DNA of 64,000 nucleotides from Streptomyces sp. JH14 (GTDB lineage Bacteria > Actinomycetota > Actinomycetes > Streptomycetales > Streptomycetaceae), in the NCBI RefSeq assembly GCF_029428675.1, contig NZ_JAJNEL010000001.1, positions 1,240,001 to 1,304,000 of the forward strand. The letters run 5' to 3'. Of the stretch, positions 25,348 through 34,608 are shown in pieces. The notes below the pieces were generated by a model. That model did not search any database and was not told where the DNA came from. It saw only the letters and a list, made by a program, of their open reading frames with translations. Both the position numbers and the translations under genes were made by a program. Each line of letters begins with the position of its first letter. The stretch's first letter is position 1.

Positions 25348-26738
25348 GCCGCGTCAGCAAGCCGTACGAGATCGTCGAGCGCGCGCTCGAGCTGTCCACC
25401 GCCGACGGCTGTGTGGTCATCGCCGACGAAGAGTCCTCCGCCAACCTCCGCTGGGCGGGCAACGCGCTCACCACGAACGGGGTGACCCGGGGGCGGACCC
25501 TGACCGTCATCGCCACGGTCGACGGCGCCGAGGGCGCCGCGTCCGGTGTGGTGTCCCGTTCCGCCGTCACCGCCGACGACCTGGAACCGCTGGTGCGCGC
25601 CGCCGAGGCCGCCGCGCGCGGGGCCGGGCCCGCCGAGGACGCGCAGCCGCTGGTCACCGGGGTGTCCCCGTCGCCCGACTTCACGGACGCGCCGGCCGAG
25701 ACGGGTTCGGATGTGTTCGCGGAGTTCGCCCCGGCGCTCGGTGACGCGTTCGCCCGCGCCCGGGCCGGCGGCCGTGAGCTGTACGGCTTCGCGCACCACC
25801 AGCTGACCTCGACGTATCTGGGTACGTCGACGGGCCTGCGGCTGCGCCACGACCAGCCGAACGGGACGCTGGAGCTGAACGCCAAGTCCCCCGACCGGTC
25901 GCGTTCCGCCTGGGCGGGCCGCTCCACCCGGGACTTCAAGGATGTCGACCCGGCCGAGCTGGACGCGGAGCTGGCGCAGCGGCTGGGCTGGGCGGAGCGC
26001 CGTATCGAGCTGCCCGCCGGACGGTACGAGACGCTGCTGCCGCCCACCGCGGTGGCCGATCTGCTGATCTACCAGATGTGGTCGTCGACGGCCCGGGACG
26101 CCGCCGAGGGCCGGACGGTCTTCTCCAAGCCGGGTGGTGGCACGCGGCTCGGCGAGACGCTGTCCGGGCTGCCGCTGACCCTGCGCAGCGATCCGACCGC
26201 GCCGGGACTGGAGTCCGCGCCGTTCGTGATCGCCCACTCGTCGGGGGACGGCGCCTCCGTCTTCGACAACGGGCTGCCGCTGGCATCGACCGACTGGATC
26301 CGGGACGGCCGGCTGGACCGGCTGACCACCACCCGGCACACGGCCGGACTGACCAAAATGCCGGTCGCCCCGGCGATCGACAACCTGGTGCTCGACGGCG
26401 GCGGTGAGCGGTCGCTGGACGAGATGGTGGCGGCGACGACCGGCCGGGCCCTGCTGCTGACCTGCCTCTGGTACATCCGGGAGGTCGACCCGGCGACGCT
26501 GCTGCTGACCGGGCTGACCCGGGACGGGGTGTATCTGGTGGAGGACGGCGAGGTGGTCGGCGAGGTGAACAACTTCCGGTTCAACGAGTCGCCGGTCGAT
26601 CTTCTGTCGCGGGCCACCGAGGCGGGCCGCACCGAGAAGACGCTGCCGCGCGAGTGGGGCGACTGGTTCACCCGGGCCGCGATGCCGGCGCTGCGGATCC
26701 CGGACTTCAATATGAGTTCGGTCAGCCTCGGGGTGTGA
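25344..26738 (+). CDS. TldE/PmbA family protein
   Basis: A 464-aa partner of TldD, the non-catalytic half of the heterodimer. It shares the TldD/PmbA fold but lacks an HExxxH motif, as expected. A GGAGGCGGG ribosome site and 4-bp overlap with tldD indicate coupled translation and equal stoichiometry. The C-terminal segment [14 protein letters not shown] is typical of the family. Confidence 0.92.
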   Translation: MSRVSKPYEIVERALELSTADGCVVIADEESSANLRWAGNALTTNGVTRGRTLTVIATVDGAEGAASGVVSRSAVTADDLEPLVRAAEAAARGAGPAEDAQPLVTGVSPSPDFTDAPAETGSDVFAEFAPALGDAFARARAGGRELYGFAHHQLTSTYLGTSTGLRLRHDQPNGTLELNAKSPDRSRSAWAGRSTRDFKDVDPAELDAELAQRLGWAERRIELPAGRYETLLPPTAVADLLIYQMWSSTARDAAEGRTVFSKPGGGTRLGETLSGLPLTLRSDPTAPGLESAPFVIAHSSGDGASVFDNGLPLASTDWIRDGRLDRLTTTRHTAGLTKMPVAPAIDNLVLDGGGERSLDEMVAATTGRALLLTCLWYIREVDPATLLLTGLTRDGVYLVEDGEVVGEVNNFRFNESPVDLLSRATEAGRTEKTLPREWGDWFTRAAMPALRIPDFNMSSVSLGV

Positions 26739-26790
26739 CCCTAGACTGACCGTGCACATCCATGCACGTATGCGAAGGAGACCCAGGACA

Positions 26791-28059
26791 GTGACGGAGA
26801 TCGTCGACGAGCTGAAGTGGCGCGGGCTGTTCGCCCAGTCCACTGACGAGGACGCATTGCGCAAGGCTCTCGCGGACGGTCCCGTCACGTTCTATTGCGG
26901 CTTCGACCCGACCGCGGCAAGCCTGCACGTCGGCCATCTGGTGCAGGTGCTCACCGTGCGCCGGCTGCAGCAGGCCGGGCACCGGCCGCTCGCCCTGGTG
27001 GGTGGGGCCACCGGCCAGATCGGTGACCCGCGGCCGACGGCCGAGCGGACGCTGAACGACCCGGAGACGGTCGCGAACTGGGTGACGCGGCTGCGCTCCC
27101 AGATCGAGCCGTTCCTCTCGTTCGAGGGTGCAAACGCCGCGGTCATGGTGAACAACCTGGACTGGACCGCGGGCATGTCCGCGATCGAGTTCCTGCGGGA
27201 CATCGGCAAGCACTTCCGGGTCAACAAGATGCTCACCAAGGACTCGGTCGCCCGCCGGCTGGAGTCCCAGGAGGGCATCAGCTACACGGAGTTCAGCTAC
27301 CAGCTGCTGCAGGGCATGGACTTCCTGGAGCTGTACCGGCGGTACGGCTGCACCCTCCAGCAGGGCGGCAGCGACCAGTGGGGCAACCTCACCGCGGGCA
27401 TCGACCTGATCCACCGTCTGGAGTCGGCGGCCGAGGTGCACGCACTGGCCACGCCGCTCATGGTGAAGGCGGACGGCACCAAGTTCGGCAAGTCCGAGAG
27501 CGGGGCCGTCTGGCTCGACCCGGAGATGACGACGCCGTACGCGTTCTACCAGTTCTGGCTGAACGTGGACGACCGGGACATCTCGCCGTACATGCGCATC
27601 CTCAGCTTCAGGAGCCGCGCCGAGCTGGAGGAGCTGGAGAAGCTCACCGAGGAGCGTCCGCAGGCCCGGACGGCGCAGCGTGCGCTGGCGGAGGAGCTGA
27701 CGACACTGGTGCACGGCGCCGAGCAGTGCGCGGCGGTGATCGCGGCGTCGAAGGCGCTGTTCGGCCAGGGCGAGCTGGGTGACCTGGACGAGGCGACACT
27801 GAGCGCCGCGCTCTCCGAGGTGCCGCACGCCAAGGTCCCGGAGCTCGGCCCGCTGGTGGACCTCCTGGTGGAGGCCGGGCTGGCGCCGAGCAAGTCGGGG
27901 GCCCGCCGCACGGTCAAGGAGGGCGGCGCCTACGTGAACAACGTCAAGGTCGTGGACGGTGAGGCCGCACCGGCCCGCGAGGAGCTGCTGCACGGACGCT
28001 GGCTGGTGCTGCGCCGGGGCAAGAAGAACCTCGCGGCGATCGAGGTCACGGCCGGCTGA
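26791..28059 (+). CDS. tyrS: tyrosyl-tRNA synthetase
   Basis: A 422-aa class I tRNA synthetase charging tRNA-Tyr. The HIGH motif is HVGH (46-49) and the KMSKS motif KFGKS (231-235). A C-terminal S4 RNA-binding domain fills about 355-415 ([20 protein letters not shown]). GTG at 26791 is preceded by GAAGGAG at a 10-nt spacing, whereas the upstream ATG at 26770 overlaps that site. A TAGACT -10 (26742-26747) just after tldE suggests its own promoter. No T-box leader is apparent in the short upstream region. Confidence 0.97.
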   Translation: MTEIVDELKWRGLFAQSTDEDALRKALADGPVTFYCGFDPTAASLHVGHLVQVLTVRRLQQAGHRPLALVGGATGQIGDPRPTAERTLNDPETVANWVTRLRSQIEPFLSFEGANAAVMVNNLDWTAGMSAIEFLRDIGKHFRVNKMLTKDSVARRLESQEGISYTEFSYQLLQGMDFLELYRRYGCTLQQGGSDQWGNLTAGIDLIHRLESAAEVHALATPLMVKADGTKFGKSESGAVWLDPEMTTPYAFYQFWLNVDDRDISPYMRILSFRSRAELEELEKLTEERPQARTAQRALAEELTTLVHGAEQCAAVIAASKALFGQGELGDLDEATLSAALSEVPHAKVPELGPLVDLLVEAGLAPSKSGARRTVKEGGAYVNNVKVVDGEAAPAREELLHGRWLVLRRGKKNLAAIEVTAG

Positions 28060-28075
28060 CAGCGGGGCACAGCAC

Positions 28076-28114
28076 ACGGCGGCCGGGCACGCATCGCGCG
28101 TGCCCGGCCGCCGT
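28076..28114. terminator. 17-bp hairpin after tyrS
   Basis: Perfect arms 28076-28092 and 28098-28114 (core GGCGGCCGGGCACGC) enclose the ATCGC loop, between tyrS and the convergent GlsB-like gene. Confidence 0.92.
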
Positions 28115-28145
28115 CGTTCCGTGTGCCTCGCCGCCGCTCCTGTGC

Positions 28146-28424
28146 TCAGGCCCTCTGCTTCTTCGTACCGCGCAACGATGCCCAGGCCATGTCGCCGAGG
28201 CCGACGACGACCACGGCGCCGATCAGCTGGAGCAGATGGCGCGTCCAGTCGATGCCCCGGGTGTCATTGACGCCGATCCATGTCGCGACAGCATTGCCGA
28301 GGACGCTGCCGATGATGCCGAAAATGGTCGTCAGCCACAGTGGGATCTGCTGTTTGCCGGGCAGGATCGCCTTCGCGATCAGGCCCAGGACCAGACCCAC
28401 GATGATTGCCCACAGCCAACTCAT
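28146..28424 (-). CDS. GlsB/YeaQ/YmgE family membrane protein
   Basis: A 92-aa membrane protein with three hydrophobic helices (WAIIVGLVLGLIAKAIL; LTTIFGIIGSVLGNAV; LLQLIGAVVVVGLG), matching the Gly-rich transglycosylase-associated/GlsB stress family. The function is not established; members are often stress-induced. The ATG at 28424 follows GAGGAGGCGAC. It is monocistronic and convergent with tyrS. Confidence 0.88.
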   Translation of the reverse strand: MSWLWAIIVGLVLGLIAKAILPGKQQIPLWLTTIFGIIGSVLGNAVATWIGVNDTRGIDWTRHLLQLIGAVVVVGLGDMAWASLRGTKKQRA

Positions 28425-28628
28425 GTCGCCTCCTCGTGCGGCGCCGTGTCGCGCATGTGCGCAAGTCTCGACGCATCGGCAGTACGTCGCATGTCGGACA
28501 GGTCCATACGTGCCGCACCTGGGCCGGTGTGCGCGCATTCGGCATGCCCCGGTCTCGATCCCGTCGGATGCCGGGCGTACCGTGGGAACGGCTCGGTGAG
28601 CAGCCAGGGGAAGGGCGGCGGGAACGTG

Positions 28629-28991
28629 ATGCGGAAGCGGAGTGGCGCGGAGGTCTTCCGGATCACGGGAGCCCGGCAGGGTCTCGCCGAGGACGTGCGC
28701 GGCCGGCAGCGACGCTATGTGATCTCGATGTCCGTGCGGACCGTTTCGGTGGTCCTGGCGGCGGTGCTGTGGAACGTCGAGAGGCCTGTGGCCGTCGTGG
28801 CGCTCGTGCTGGGCGCCCTGCTTCCGTACGTGGCCGTCGTCATCGCCAACGCGGGCCGGGAGAGCCCCCCTTCACTGCCGTCGACGTTCGTTCCGGCGCC
28901 CGTCCGGCCGGCGCTCGAGGCCGCCCCGGTGGCCCGTCCGGCGGACTCCGACCGGGCCCGCAGCACCCCGGATCCGCAGGAGCACAGCTGA
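28629..28991 (+). CDS. DUF3099-type small membrane protein
   Basis: A 120-aa protein with a basic N-terminus (MRKRSGAEVFRITGARQGL), two membrane helices (about 36-53 and 58-75) and a Pro/Ala-rich C-terminal tail. It fits the actinobacterial DUF3099 family of unknown role. GTG at 28626 directly precedes ATG 28629 in frame and either could start translation, with a GGAAGGGCGG site upstream. Confidence 0.8.
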   Translation: MRKRSGAEVFRITGARQGLAEDVRGRQRRYVISMSVRTVSVVLAAVLWNVERPVAVVALVLGALLPYVAVVIANAGRESPPSLPSTFVPAPVRPALEAAPVARPADSDRARSTPDPQEHS

Positions 28992-29081
28992 GCGCGCGGC
29001 ACGCCGAATGCTCAAGAAAAGCTCAGATCAATCATGAAGTTCAGGTGCACCGCACCCCGGTCCCCGTGACATACTTCTTAC

Positions 29082-29155
29082 GCGCTCCGCATCCCCCGTC
29101 GGAGCGACGGACCGACGCCGGGCAGCTCCCCCCGTGGCTGCTCGGCGTCGCTTTT
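29082..29155 (+). ncRNA. 6C small RNA
   Basis: Two consecutive hairpins carry runs of C in their loops, the defining feature of the actinobacterial 6C RNA. The first is CGCTCCG/CGGAGCG (29083-29089/29100-29106) with CATCCCCCGT in the loop. The second is GACGCCGGGCAGC/GCTGCTCGGCGTC (29114-29126/29137-29149) with TCCCCCCGTG in the loop. It is followed by GCTTTTTCT, an intrinsic terminator. CATACT (29070-29075) is a plausible -10 giving a start near 29082. Its target is not known from sequence; C-rich loops suggest pairing with G-rich ribosome sites. Confidence 0.85.
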
Positions 29156-29211
29156 TCTCCGGCGGGGATGCGTCACCAGGACGGCCGTACGGCTGACCTA
29201 GGGTTGGGTCC

Positions 29212-29481
29212 GTGAACTTCCCGAACTTCCCGGGCTCCCCCGGAGATGCCGCCGAGAGCGCTGCTTCCGCGGCACCGATCTGTTCCGCCAAGGGCTGCCG
29301 TGCGGCCGCCGTATGGGTGCTGGCCTGGAACAACCCGAAGCTGCATACCCCGGAGCGCCGCAAGACCTGGCTGGCCTGCGACGAGCACCGCGAACACCTC
29401 TCCTCGTTCCTCGGAGTGCGCGGTTTCCTGAAGGACGTCGTGACGCTGGCGGAGTGGGAGTCCTCGGCCGCCGGGGACTGA
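29212..29481 (+). CDS. small Cys/His protein, possible zinc binder
   Basis: An 89-aa protein common in Streptomyces. Cysteines in PICSAKGCR (C24, C29) and the motif WLACDEHREH (Cys-x2-His plus a later His) could bind one metal. No catalytic domain is recognised. The start is GTG 29212: TAGGGT (29199-29204) ends seven nt earlier and no Shine-Dalgarno exists, so it is probably leaderless. It converges on moaA. Confidence 0.75.
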   Translation: MNFPNFPGSPGDAAESAASAAPICSAKGCRAAAVWVLAWNNPKLHTPERRKTWLACDEHREHLSSFLGVRGFLKDVVTLAEWESSAAGD

Positions 29482-29492
29482 CGGCCGTCCTC

Positions 29493-30482
29493 TCAGCCGC
29501 CGATCGCCGACATCGGGCGGTCAGGCTGCAGGAAGGACGGGTCGTCCAGACCGGATCCGGCCTTCTTCCCCCACATCGCGAGCCGCCAGAGCCGGGCGAT
29601 CTCCTCGTCCGGGGCCTCGGAGCGCAGTGCACCGCGCAGATCGGTCTCCTCCCGCGCGAACAGGCAGGTCCGCACCTGACCGTCGGCAGTGAGCCGGGTG
29701 CGGTCGCAGGCCCGGCAGAACGGGCGGGTGACGGAGGCGATGACACCGACCCGGTGCGGTCCGCCGTCGACGAGCCACCGCTCGGCGGGGGCGGAGCCGC
29801 GCTCGCCCTCTCCTTCGGCGGTGAGCGCGAAACGGGTGCGCAGGGAGGCGAGTATGTCCCCTGCCGTGATCATGCCGTCGCGCTTCCAGCCGTGCTGGGC
29901 GTCGAGCGGCATCTGCTCGATGAAGCGCAGCTCGTAGCCGTTCTCCACGGCCCAGGCGAGCAGGTCGGGGGCCTCGTCGTCGTTGAGCCCCGGCATCAGG
30001 ACGGTGTTGACCTTGACCGGGGTGAGACCCGCGTCGCGGGCGGCTTCGAGGCCTGCCAGCACGTCGTGGTGACGGTCGCGGCGGGTGAGGGTCTTGAAGA
30101 CGTCGGGGCGCAGGGTGTCCAGCGAGACGTTGACCCGGTCGAGGCCGACGGCCTGGAGAGCGGCCGCCGTACGCTTCAGCCCGATGCCGTTGGTGGTGAG
30201 CGACATCTTCGGGCGGGGGGTCAGGGCCGCGCACTGCTCGACGATGGAGACGAGGCCGGGGCGCAGCAGCGGTTCACCGCCGGTGAAGCGCACTTCCGTG
30301 ACCCCGAGCCGGGTGACGGCGATACGGACGAGCCGGACGATCTCGTCGTCGCTGAGCAGGTCCGGCTTGGCCAGCCACTGCAGGCCTTCTTCGGGCATGC
30401 AGTAGGTGCACCGCAGGTTGCAGCGGTCGGTCAGCGAAACGCGCAGGTCGGTGGCGACGCGATCGTAGGTGTCGATGAGCAC
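29493..30482 (-). CDS. moaA: GTP 3',8-cyclase MoaA
   Basis: A 329-aa radical-SAM enzyme making the first intermediate of molybdenum cofactor. The N-terminal cluster motif is CNLRCTYC (C21, C25, C28). The C-terminal cluster cysteines appear in FCRACDRTRL and VRTCLF near 253-272, and the protein ends in the catalytic GG tail (AIGG). GTG at 30482 follows GGGGGAGGG. No other moa gene is adjacent. Confidence 0.96.
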   Translation of the reverse strand: MLIDTYDRVATDLRVSLTDRCNLRCTYCMPEEGLQWLAKPDLLSDDEIVRLVRIAVTRLGVTEVRFTGGEPLLRPGLVSIVEQCAALTPRPKMSLTTNGIGLKRTAAALQAVGLDRVNVSLDTLRPDVFKTLTRRDRHHDVLAGLEAARDAGLTPVKVNTVLMPGLNDDEAPDLLAWAVENGYELRFIEQMPLDAQHGWKRDGMITAGDILASLRTRFALTAEGEGERGSAPAERWLVDGGPHRVGVIASVTRPFCRACDRTRLTADGQVRTCLFAREETDLRGALRSEAPDEEIARLWRLAMWGKKAGSGLDDPSFLQPDRPMSAIGG

Positions 30483-30585
30483 GGTGGGCCCCCTCCCCCG
30501 GTGACATGACCGGTTACGGATCTGACTCGTCCGAGACTACGCGAGACGTGTGACACGCAGGTGGCCCGTTCGGCACGAGGAGCGG

Positions 30586-30621
30586 CGCGGCCGCGTCGTA
30601 GGACTCTACGACGCGGCCGCG
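30586..30621 (-). terminator. 16-bp perfect hairpin after the symporter gene
   Basis: CGCGGCCGCGTCGTAG (30586-30601) pairs perfectly with 30606-30621 around a 4-nt loop, 47 bp beyond the symporter stop, insulating it from moaA downstream. Confidence 0.9.
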
Positions 30622-30668
30622 GAAACCGCATGGTGCGTGACGTGGACTCTCCGACGTCTCCTCGTCCG

Positions 30669-32309
30669 TCAGTGGGCTCCGACGCCGGTGAGGGACTTGA
30701 CCTCCAGTTCGGCGTACTTGCCCTTGTCCGGCTCCTCCTTGGAGAGCAGGGAGCCGAGCCAGCCGAGCAGGAACCCCAGCGGGATGGAGATCAGGCCCGG
30801 ATTCTCCAGCGGGAACCAGGCGAAGTCGACGTCCGGGAACATCGACGAGGGCTTGGAGGAGACGACCGGGGAGAACAGCACCAGCAGGACGGACGAGGCC
30901 AGGCCCCCGTAGATCGACCAGAGGGCGCCCTGGGTGGTGAACCGCTTCCAGAACAGGCTGTACAGGATCGTCGGCAGGTTGGCCGACGCGGCCACCGCGA
31001 AGGCGAGGGCGACCAGTCCGGCCACGTTCAGGTCGCGGGCGAGGGCACCGAGCGCGATGGAGACGATGCCGATGGCGACGGTCGCCCACTTGGCCGCGCG
31101 TACCTCCTCCTTCTCCGTGGCCTTGCCCTTGCGGATGACGTTGGCGTAGATGTCGTGCGCGAACGACGACGAGGACGCCAGGGTCAGGCCGGCGACGACG
31201 GCGAGGATGGTGGCGAAGGCGACCGCGGAGATGACGGCGAGCAGAATGGCGCCGCCGGTGGAGCCGGAGCCGCCTCCGATCTCCAGGGCGGCCAGCGGTG
31301 CCGCCGTGTTCCCCGCCTTGTTCGAGGCGATGATGTCGGCCGGCTTGAGGATCGCGGCGGCGCCGAAGCCGAGCACGATCGTCATCAGGTAGAAGGCGCC
31401 GATAATGCCGATCGCCCAGTTCACCGACTTACGGGCGGCCTTGGCGGTCGGCACGGTGTAGAAGCGGATCAGGATGTGCGGGAGTCCGGCGGTGCCGAGG
31501 ACCAGCGCGATGCCGAGTGAGATGAAGTCCAGCTTCGAGGTGCCGGTGGCACCGTACTTGAGGCCGGGCTCGAGGAACGCCTTGCCCTTCCCGCTGTTCT
31601 CGGCCGCGGTGCCGAGCAGGTCGGAGATGTTGAAGTGGAACTTCAGCAGGATCAGGAAGGTGATGAGCACGGTGCCCGCGATGAGCAGCACGGCCTTGAC
31701 CATCTGCACCCAGGTGGTGCCCTTCATGCCGCCGATGGTGACGTACACGATCATCAGCAGGCCGACCAGCCCCACGATGGCGATCTTGCCGCCGTCGCTG
31801 GTGATGCCCAGCAGCAGCGAGACGAGGACACCGGCGCCCGCCATCTGCGCGAGCAGGTAGAAGATCGAGACGACGATGGTGGAGGCGCCCGCGGCCGTAC
31901 GGACGGGACGCTGGCGCATGCGGTACGCGAGGACGTCTCCCATCGTGTAGCGGCCGGAGTTGCGCAGGGGTTCGGCGACCAGCAGCAGGGCGACGAGCCA
32001 GGCGACCAGGAAGCCGATGGAGTAGAGGAAGCCGTCGTAGCCGAAGAGCGCGATGGCGCCCGCGATGCCGAGGAACGACGCCGCGGACATGTAGTCGCCG
32101 GAGACCGCGAGACCGTTCTGGAAGCCGGTGAACTGGCGGCCGCCCGCGTAGAAGTCGGCGGCGTCCTTGGTCTGCCGGCCCGCCCACACGGTGATGAAGA
32201 GGGTCGCGACGACGAAGCACGCGAAGAGCGTGATGATCAACGGCCGGTGCTCGCTCGCGCCTTCGGCGGCGAGCTGGACCGTGGGGTATGCGGTGTGGGC
32301 GGCGCTCAT
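30669..32309 (-). CDS. sodium:solute symporter (ActP/acetate-permease type)
   Basis: A 546-aa SSS-family permease with about 13 helices starting at residue 24. Sequence such as AGRQTKDAADFYAGGRQF and GDYMSAASFLGIAG is typical of cation/acetate or short monocarboxylate symporters (ActP/MctC). It overlaps the upstream DUF485 gene by 4 bp (ATGA), the same pairing as yjcH-actP. The frame stays open upstream to 34022, but that portion is antisense to the subtilase gene and is discarded. Confidence 0.93.
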   Translation of the reverse strand: MSAAHTAYPTVQLAAEGASEHRPLIITLFACFVVATLFITVWAGRQTKDAADFYAGGRQFTGFQNGLAVSGDYMSAASFLGIAGAIALFGYDGFLYSIGFLVAWLVALLLVAEPLRNSGRYTMGDVLAYRMRQRPVRTAAGASTIVVSIFYLLAQMAGAGVLVSLLLGITSDGGKIAIVGLVGLLMIVYVTIGGMKGTTWVQMVKAVLLIAGTVLITFLILLKFHFNISDLLGTAAENSGKGKAFLEPGLKYGATGTSKLDFISLGIALVLGTAGLPHILIRFYTVPTAKAARKSVNWAIGIIGAFYLMTIVLGFGAAAILKPADIIASNKAGNTAAPLAALEIGGGSGSTGGAILLAVISAVAFATILAVVAGLTLASSSSFAHDIYANVIRKGKATEKEEVRAAKWATVAIGIVSIALGALARDLNVAGLVALAFAVAASANLPTILYSLFWKRFTTQGALWSIYGGLASSVLLVLFSPVVSSKPSSMFPDVDFAWFPLENPGLISIPLGFLLGWLGSLLSKEEPDKGKYAELEVKSLTGVGAH

Positions 32310-32677
32310 GCGTCGGCCTCCATACGGGACTTGATCGCGGCGGCCTTCGGGTCGAGCTTGGCGGCGGCGTGGCGCGAGTACAGCCAGGCGATGAGGAACG
32401 TGGTGAGGAACTGGGCGAGTCCGAAGACGAGCGCCACGTTGATGTTGCCGAACACCTTGGTCCCCATGAAGCCTGCCGCGTAGTTCGACAGCAGCACGTA
32501 GAGCAGGTACCAGAGGATGAAGGCGACGGTCAGGGGGAAGGCGAACGAGCGGTGCGCATGCCGCAGTTCGGCGAACTCCGCGCTCTCCTGGACCGCGACG
32601 AACTCCTCCGTCGCGGGCCGGGCAGGGCCGGTGTCGGGGATGGCCTCGGGGGGCGGTGCATCGGCATCGGTAGCCAC
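32306..32677 (-). CDS. DUF485 membrane protein (YjcH-like)
   Basis: A 123-aa protein with an acidic/proline-rich N-terminus and two helices (FAFPLTVAFILWYLLYVLL; NINVALVFGLAQFLTTFLIAWLY), the DUF485 fold that accompanies acetate-type symporters. The start is GTG 32677, preceded by GAGGAGATTCC; an in-frame ATG at 32725 lacks a ribosome site. The 286-bp gap between this gene and the divergent subtilase holds promoters only; I see no gene there. Confidence 0.9.
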   Translation of the reverse strand: MATDADAPPPEAIPDTGPARPATEEFVAVQESAEFAELRHAHRSFAFPLTVAFILWYLLYVLLSNYAAGFMGTKVFGNINVALVFGLAQFLTTFLIAWLYSRHAAAKLDPKAAAIKSRMEADA

Positions 32678-32963
32678 GGAATCTCCTCGCGACGCGGGTA
32701 CGGTTGTGGGGACGACGGATTTCACGGAAAACCTCGGTATCGGGGGGCCTGTGATGCGCCTCCCCTGACAACGGCACGGGGGGCGCGGCGCATCGGTTCA
32801 CCGCGGAACGCCACTTCTTGACCCGCCCCGCCGATCTCGACTTCGAACGCAGTTCCGTCAATTCGTTGATGAGCCGGGATGATCGGCGATAGCTTCGCTC
32901 TTCATGTACGCGGCCGAACACACCCTGTGTCCGGCCGACTGACACGGATGATGTGGAGACCCC

Positions 32964-34499
32964 ATGGCTCATCTGGGATCCAGACGGACGCGCGCGCTGA
33001 CGCTGCCCGTCGGATTGGCCCTCACGGCCTCGCTCGGCTTCCTGCCGACCAGTACCGCATCCGCCGCACCGTCGGACGGACTGCCCGCGGCGGCGGTCTC
33101 GGCGGACGGCCCGACGCTCTCGTACGTCGTCAACACCCGCGGCGGTCACGGCACGGTCAAGCAGGTGAAGAAGGAGATAGCCCGGGCCGGTGGCACGGTG
33201 GTGATCGCCTACGAGCAGATCGGTGTCATCGTCGTCCACTCGCAGAACCCGGCCTTCGCCGCGTCGATCCGTCGCGTCAAGGGTGTGGAGTCGGCGGGTG
33301 CGACCCGGACCAACCCCATCGTTCCGCAGGCCACCAAGGACATCGGGGTCGAGCAGCCGCTCTCCGCCGAGCAGGCACGGACCGCGTCCGCGAACGCGAC
33401 GGCCGGTCAGGACCCGTTGGAGCCCCTCCAGTGGGACCTGCCCGCCATCAAGGCGGACAAGGCGCACCAGGTGTCGCTGGGCAGCAGCAAGGTCACGGTC
33501 GCGGTCATCGACACGGGTGTCGACGACACGCACCCGGACCTGGCGCCGAACTTCGACCGTCAGGCGTCGGCGAACTGCGTGACCGGCGCGCCGGACACGA
33601 CGGACGGCTCGTGGCGCCCGAAGGCCGGCGAGAGCGACCACGGCACGCATGTCGCGGGCACCATCGCCGCCGCGAAGAACGGCATCGGCGTCACCGGCGT
33701 CGCGCCGGGCGTGAAGGTGGCGGGCATCAAGGTGGCGACCCCGAGCGGGTTCTTCTACACCGAGGCCGTCGTCTGCGGCTTCGTCTGGGCCGCCGAGCAC
33801 GGCGTCGATGTCACGAACAACAGCTATTACACCGACCCCTGGCTGTACAACTGCAAGAACGACCCCGACCAGGGCGCCCTGGTCGAGGCGGTCACCCGCG
33901 CCACCCAGTACGCGGAGCGCAGGGGCACGGTCAACGTGGCCGCGGCCGGCAACAGCGGCGAGGACCTGGCCGCCGACGAGCTGGAGGACTCGACCAGCCC
34001 GAACGACACCACGCCGGTCCACCGGACGGTCGACCCGCGCACCTGCTTCGACATCCCGACGATGCTGCCGGGCGTGGTGACGGTCTCCGCGACCGGCGCC
34101 AAGGGCCTCAAGGCCTCCTACTCCAACTACGGTCAGGGGGTCATCGATGTGGCCGCCCCGGGCGGCGACTCGACCGTCTACCAGACGCCCGCACCGCCGG
34201 CCACGAGCGGTCTGATCCTGTCGACGCTGCCGGGCGGCGGCTACGGCTACAAGGCCGGTACGTCAATGGCCTCCCCGCATGTCGCCGGTGTGGTGGCCCT
34301 CATCAAGTCGTCGCACCTGCACGCCTCGGCGGCCGCCGTGAAGGCGCTGCTGACGGTCGAGGCGGACGCCACCGCGTGCGGCGCGCCGTACGACATCAAC
34401 GGTGACGGCACGATCGACGCCGTCTGCGAGGGTTCCACGAACCGCAACGGCTTCTACGGCGCCGGTGTCGTGGACGCACTGGACGCGGTCCGCTGGTAA
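32964..34499 (+). CDS. secreted S8 family serine peptidase (subtilase)
   Basis: A 511-aa exported protease. A signal peptide spans residues 1-35 (cleavage after ASA), an I9-like propeptide residues about 50-120, and the catalytic domain about 155-510 with D183 (AVIDTGVDD), H226 (DHGTHVAGT), oxyanion N330 (AAAGNSG) and nucleophile S434 (GTSMASPH). A D-x-N-x-D-G-T Ca-binding-like loop (DINGDGTID) lies near the C-terminus. It is extracellular, presumably for protein scavenging. TGGAGAC precedes the ATG. Confidence 0.94.
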   Translation: MAHLGSRRTRALTLPVGLALTASLGFLPTSTASAAPSDGLPAAAVSADGPTLSYVVNTRGGHGTVKQVKKEIARAGGTVVIAYEQIGVIVVHSQNPAFAASIRRVKGVESAGATRTNPIVPQATKDIGVEQPLSAEQARTASANATAGQDPLEPLQWDLPAIKADKAHQVSLGSSKVTVAVIDTGVDDTHPDLAPNFDRQASANCVTGAPDTTDGSWRPKAGESDHGTHVAGTIAAAKNGIGVTGVAPGVKVAGIKVATPSGFFYTEAVVCGFVWAAEHGVDVTNNSYYTDPWLYNCKNDPDQGALVEAVTRATQYAERRGTVNVAAAGNSGEDLAADELEDSTSPNDTTPVHRTVDPRTCFDIPTMLPGVVTVSATGAKGLKASYSNYGQGVIDVAAPGGDSTVYQTPAPPATSGLILSTLPGGGYGYKAGTSMASPHVAGVVALIKSSHLHASAAAVKALLTVEADATACGAPYDINGDGTIDAVCEGSTNRNGFYGAGVVDALDAVRW

Positions 34500-34538
34500 A
34501 GGTCCCGCGGTGATCGTCCGCGGGTGATCGTTCGGAGG

Positions 34539-34570
34539 CAGGGGCCGGGGACCGAGTTCCCCGGCCCCTG
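34539..34570 (+). terminator. 13-bp hairpin after the subtilase gene
   Basis: CAGGGGCCGGGGA (34539-34551) pairs perfectly with TCCCCGGCCCCTG (34558-34570) over a 6-nt loop. Confidence 0.88.
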
Positions 34571-34583
34571 TGCCGTACCGTCG

Positions 34584-34602
34584 TGGCACGCAGTGCCATA
34601 GT
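34584..34602 (+). promoter_or_regulatory. promoter with operator-like palindrome, CoA transferase gene
   Basis: The inverted repeat TGGCAC-GCA-GTGCCA (34584-34598) overlaps a -10-like CATAGT (34597-34602) whose end lies six nt before the ATG at 34609. This fits a repressor site on a leaderless promoter; the regulator is not identifiable from the neighbourhood. Confidence 0.5.
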
Positions 34603-34608
34603 GCGGTC

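Noticed and set aside
30669..34022. 1117-aa minus-strand open frame read as one gene
   Set aside because: Only 30669-32309 is protein-like (symporter, with its own ATG). The rest is antisense to the DUF485 gene frame and the subtilase.
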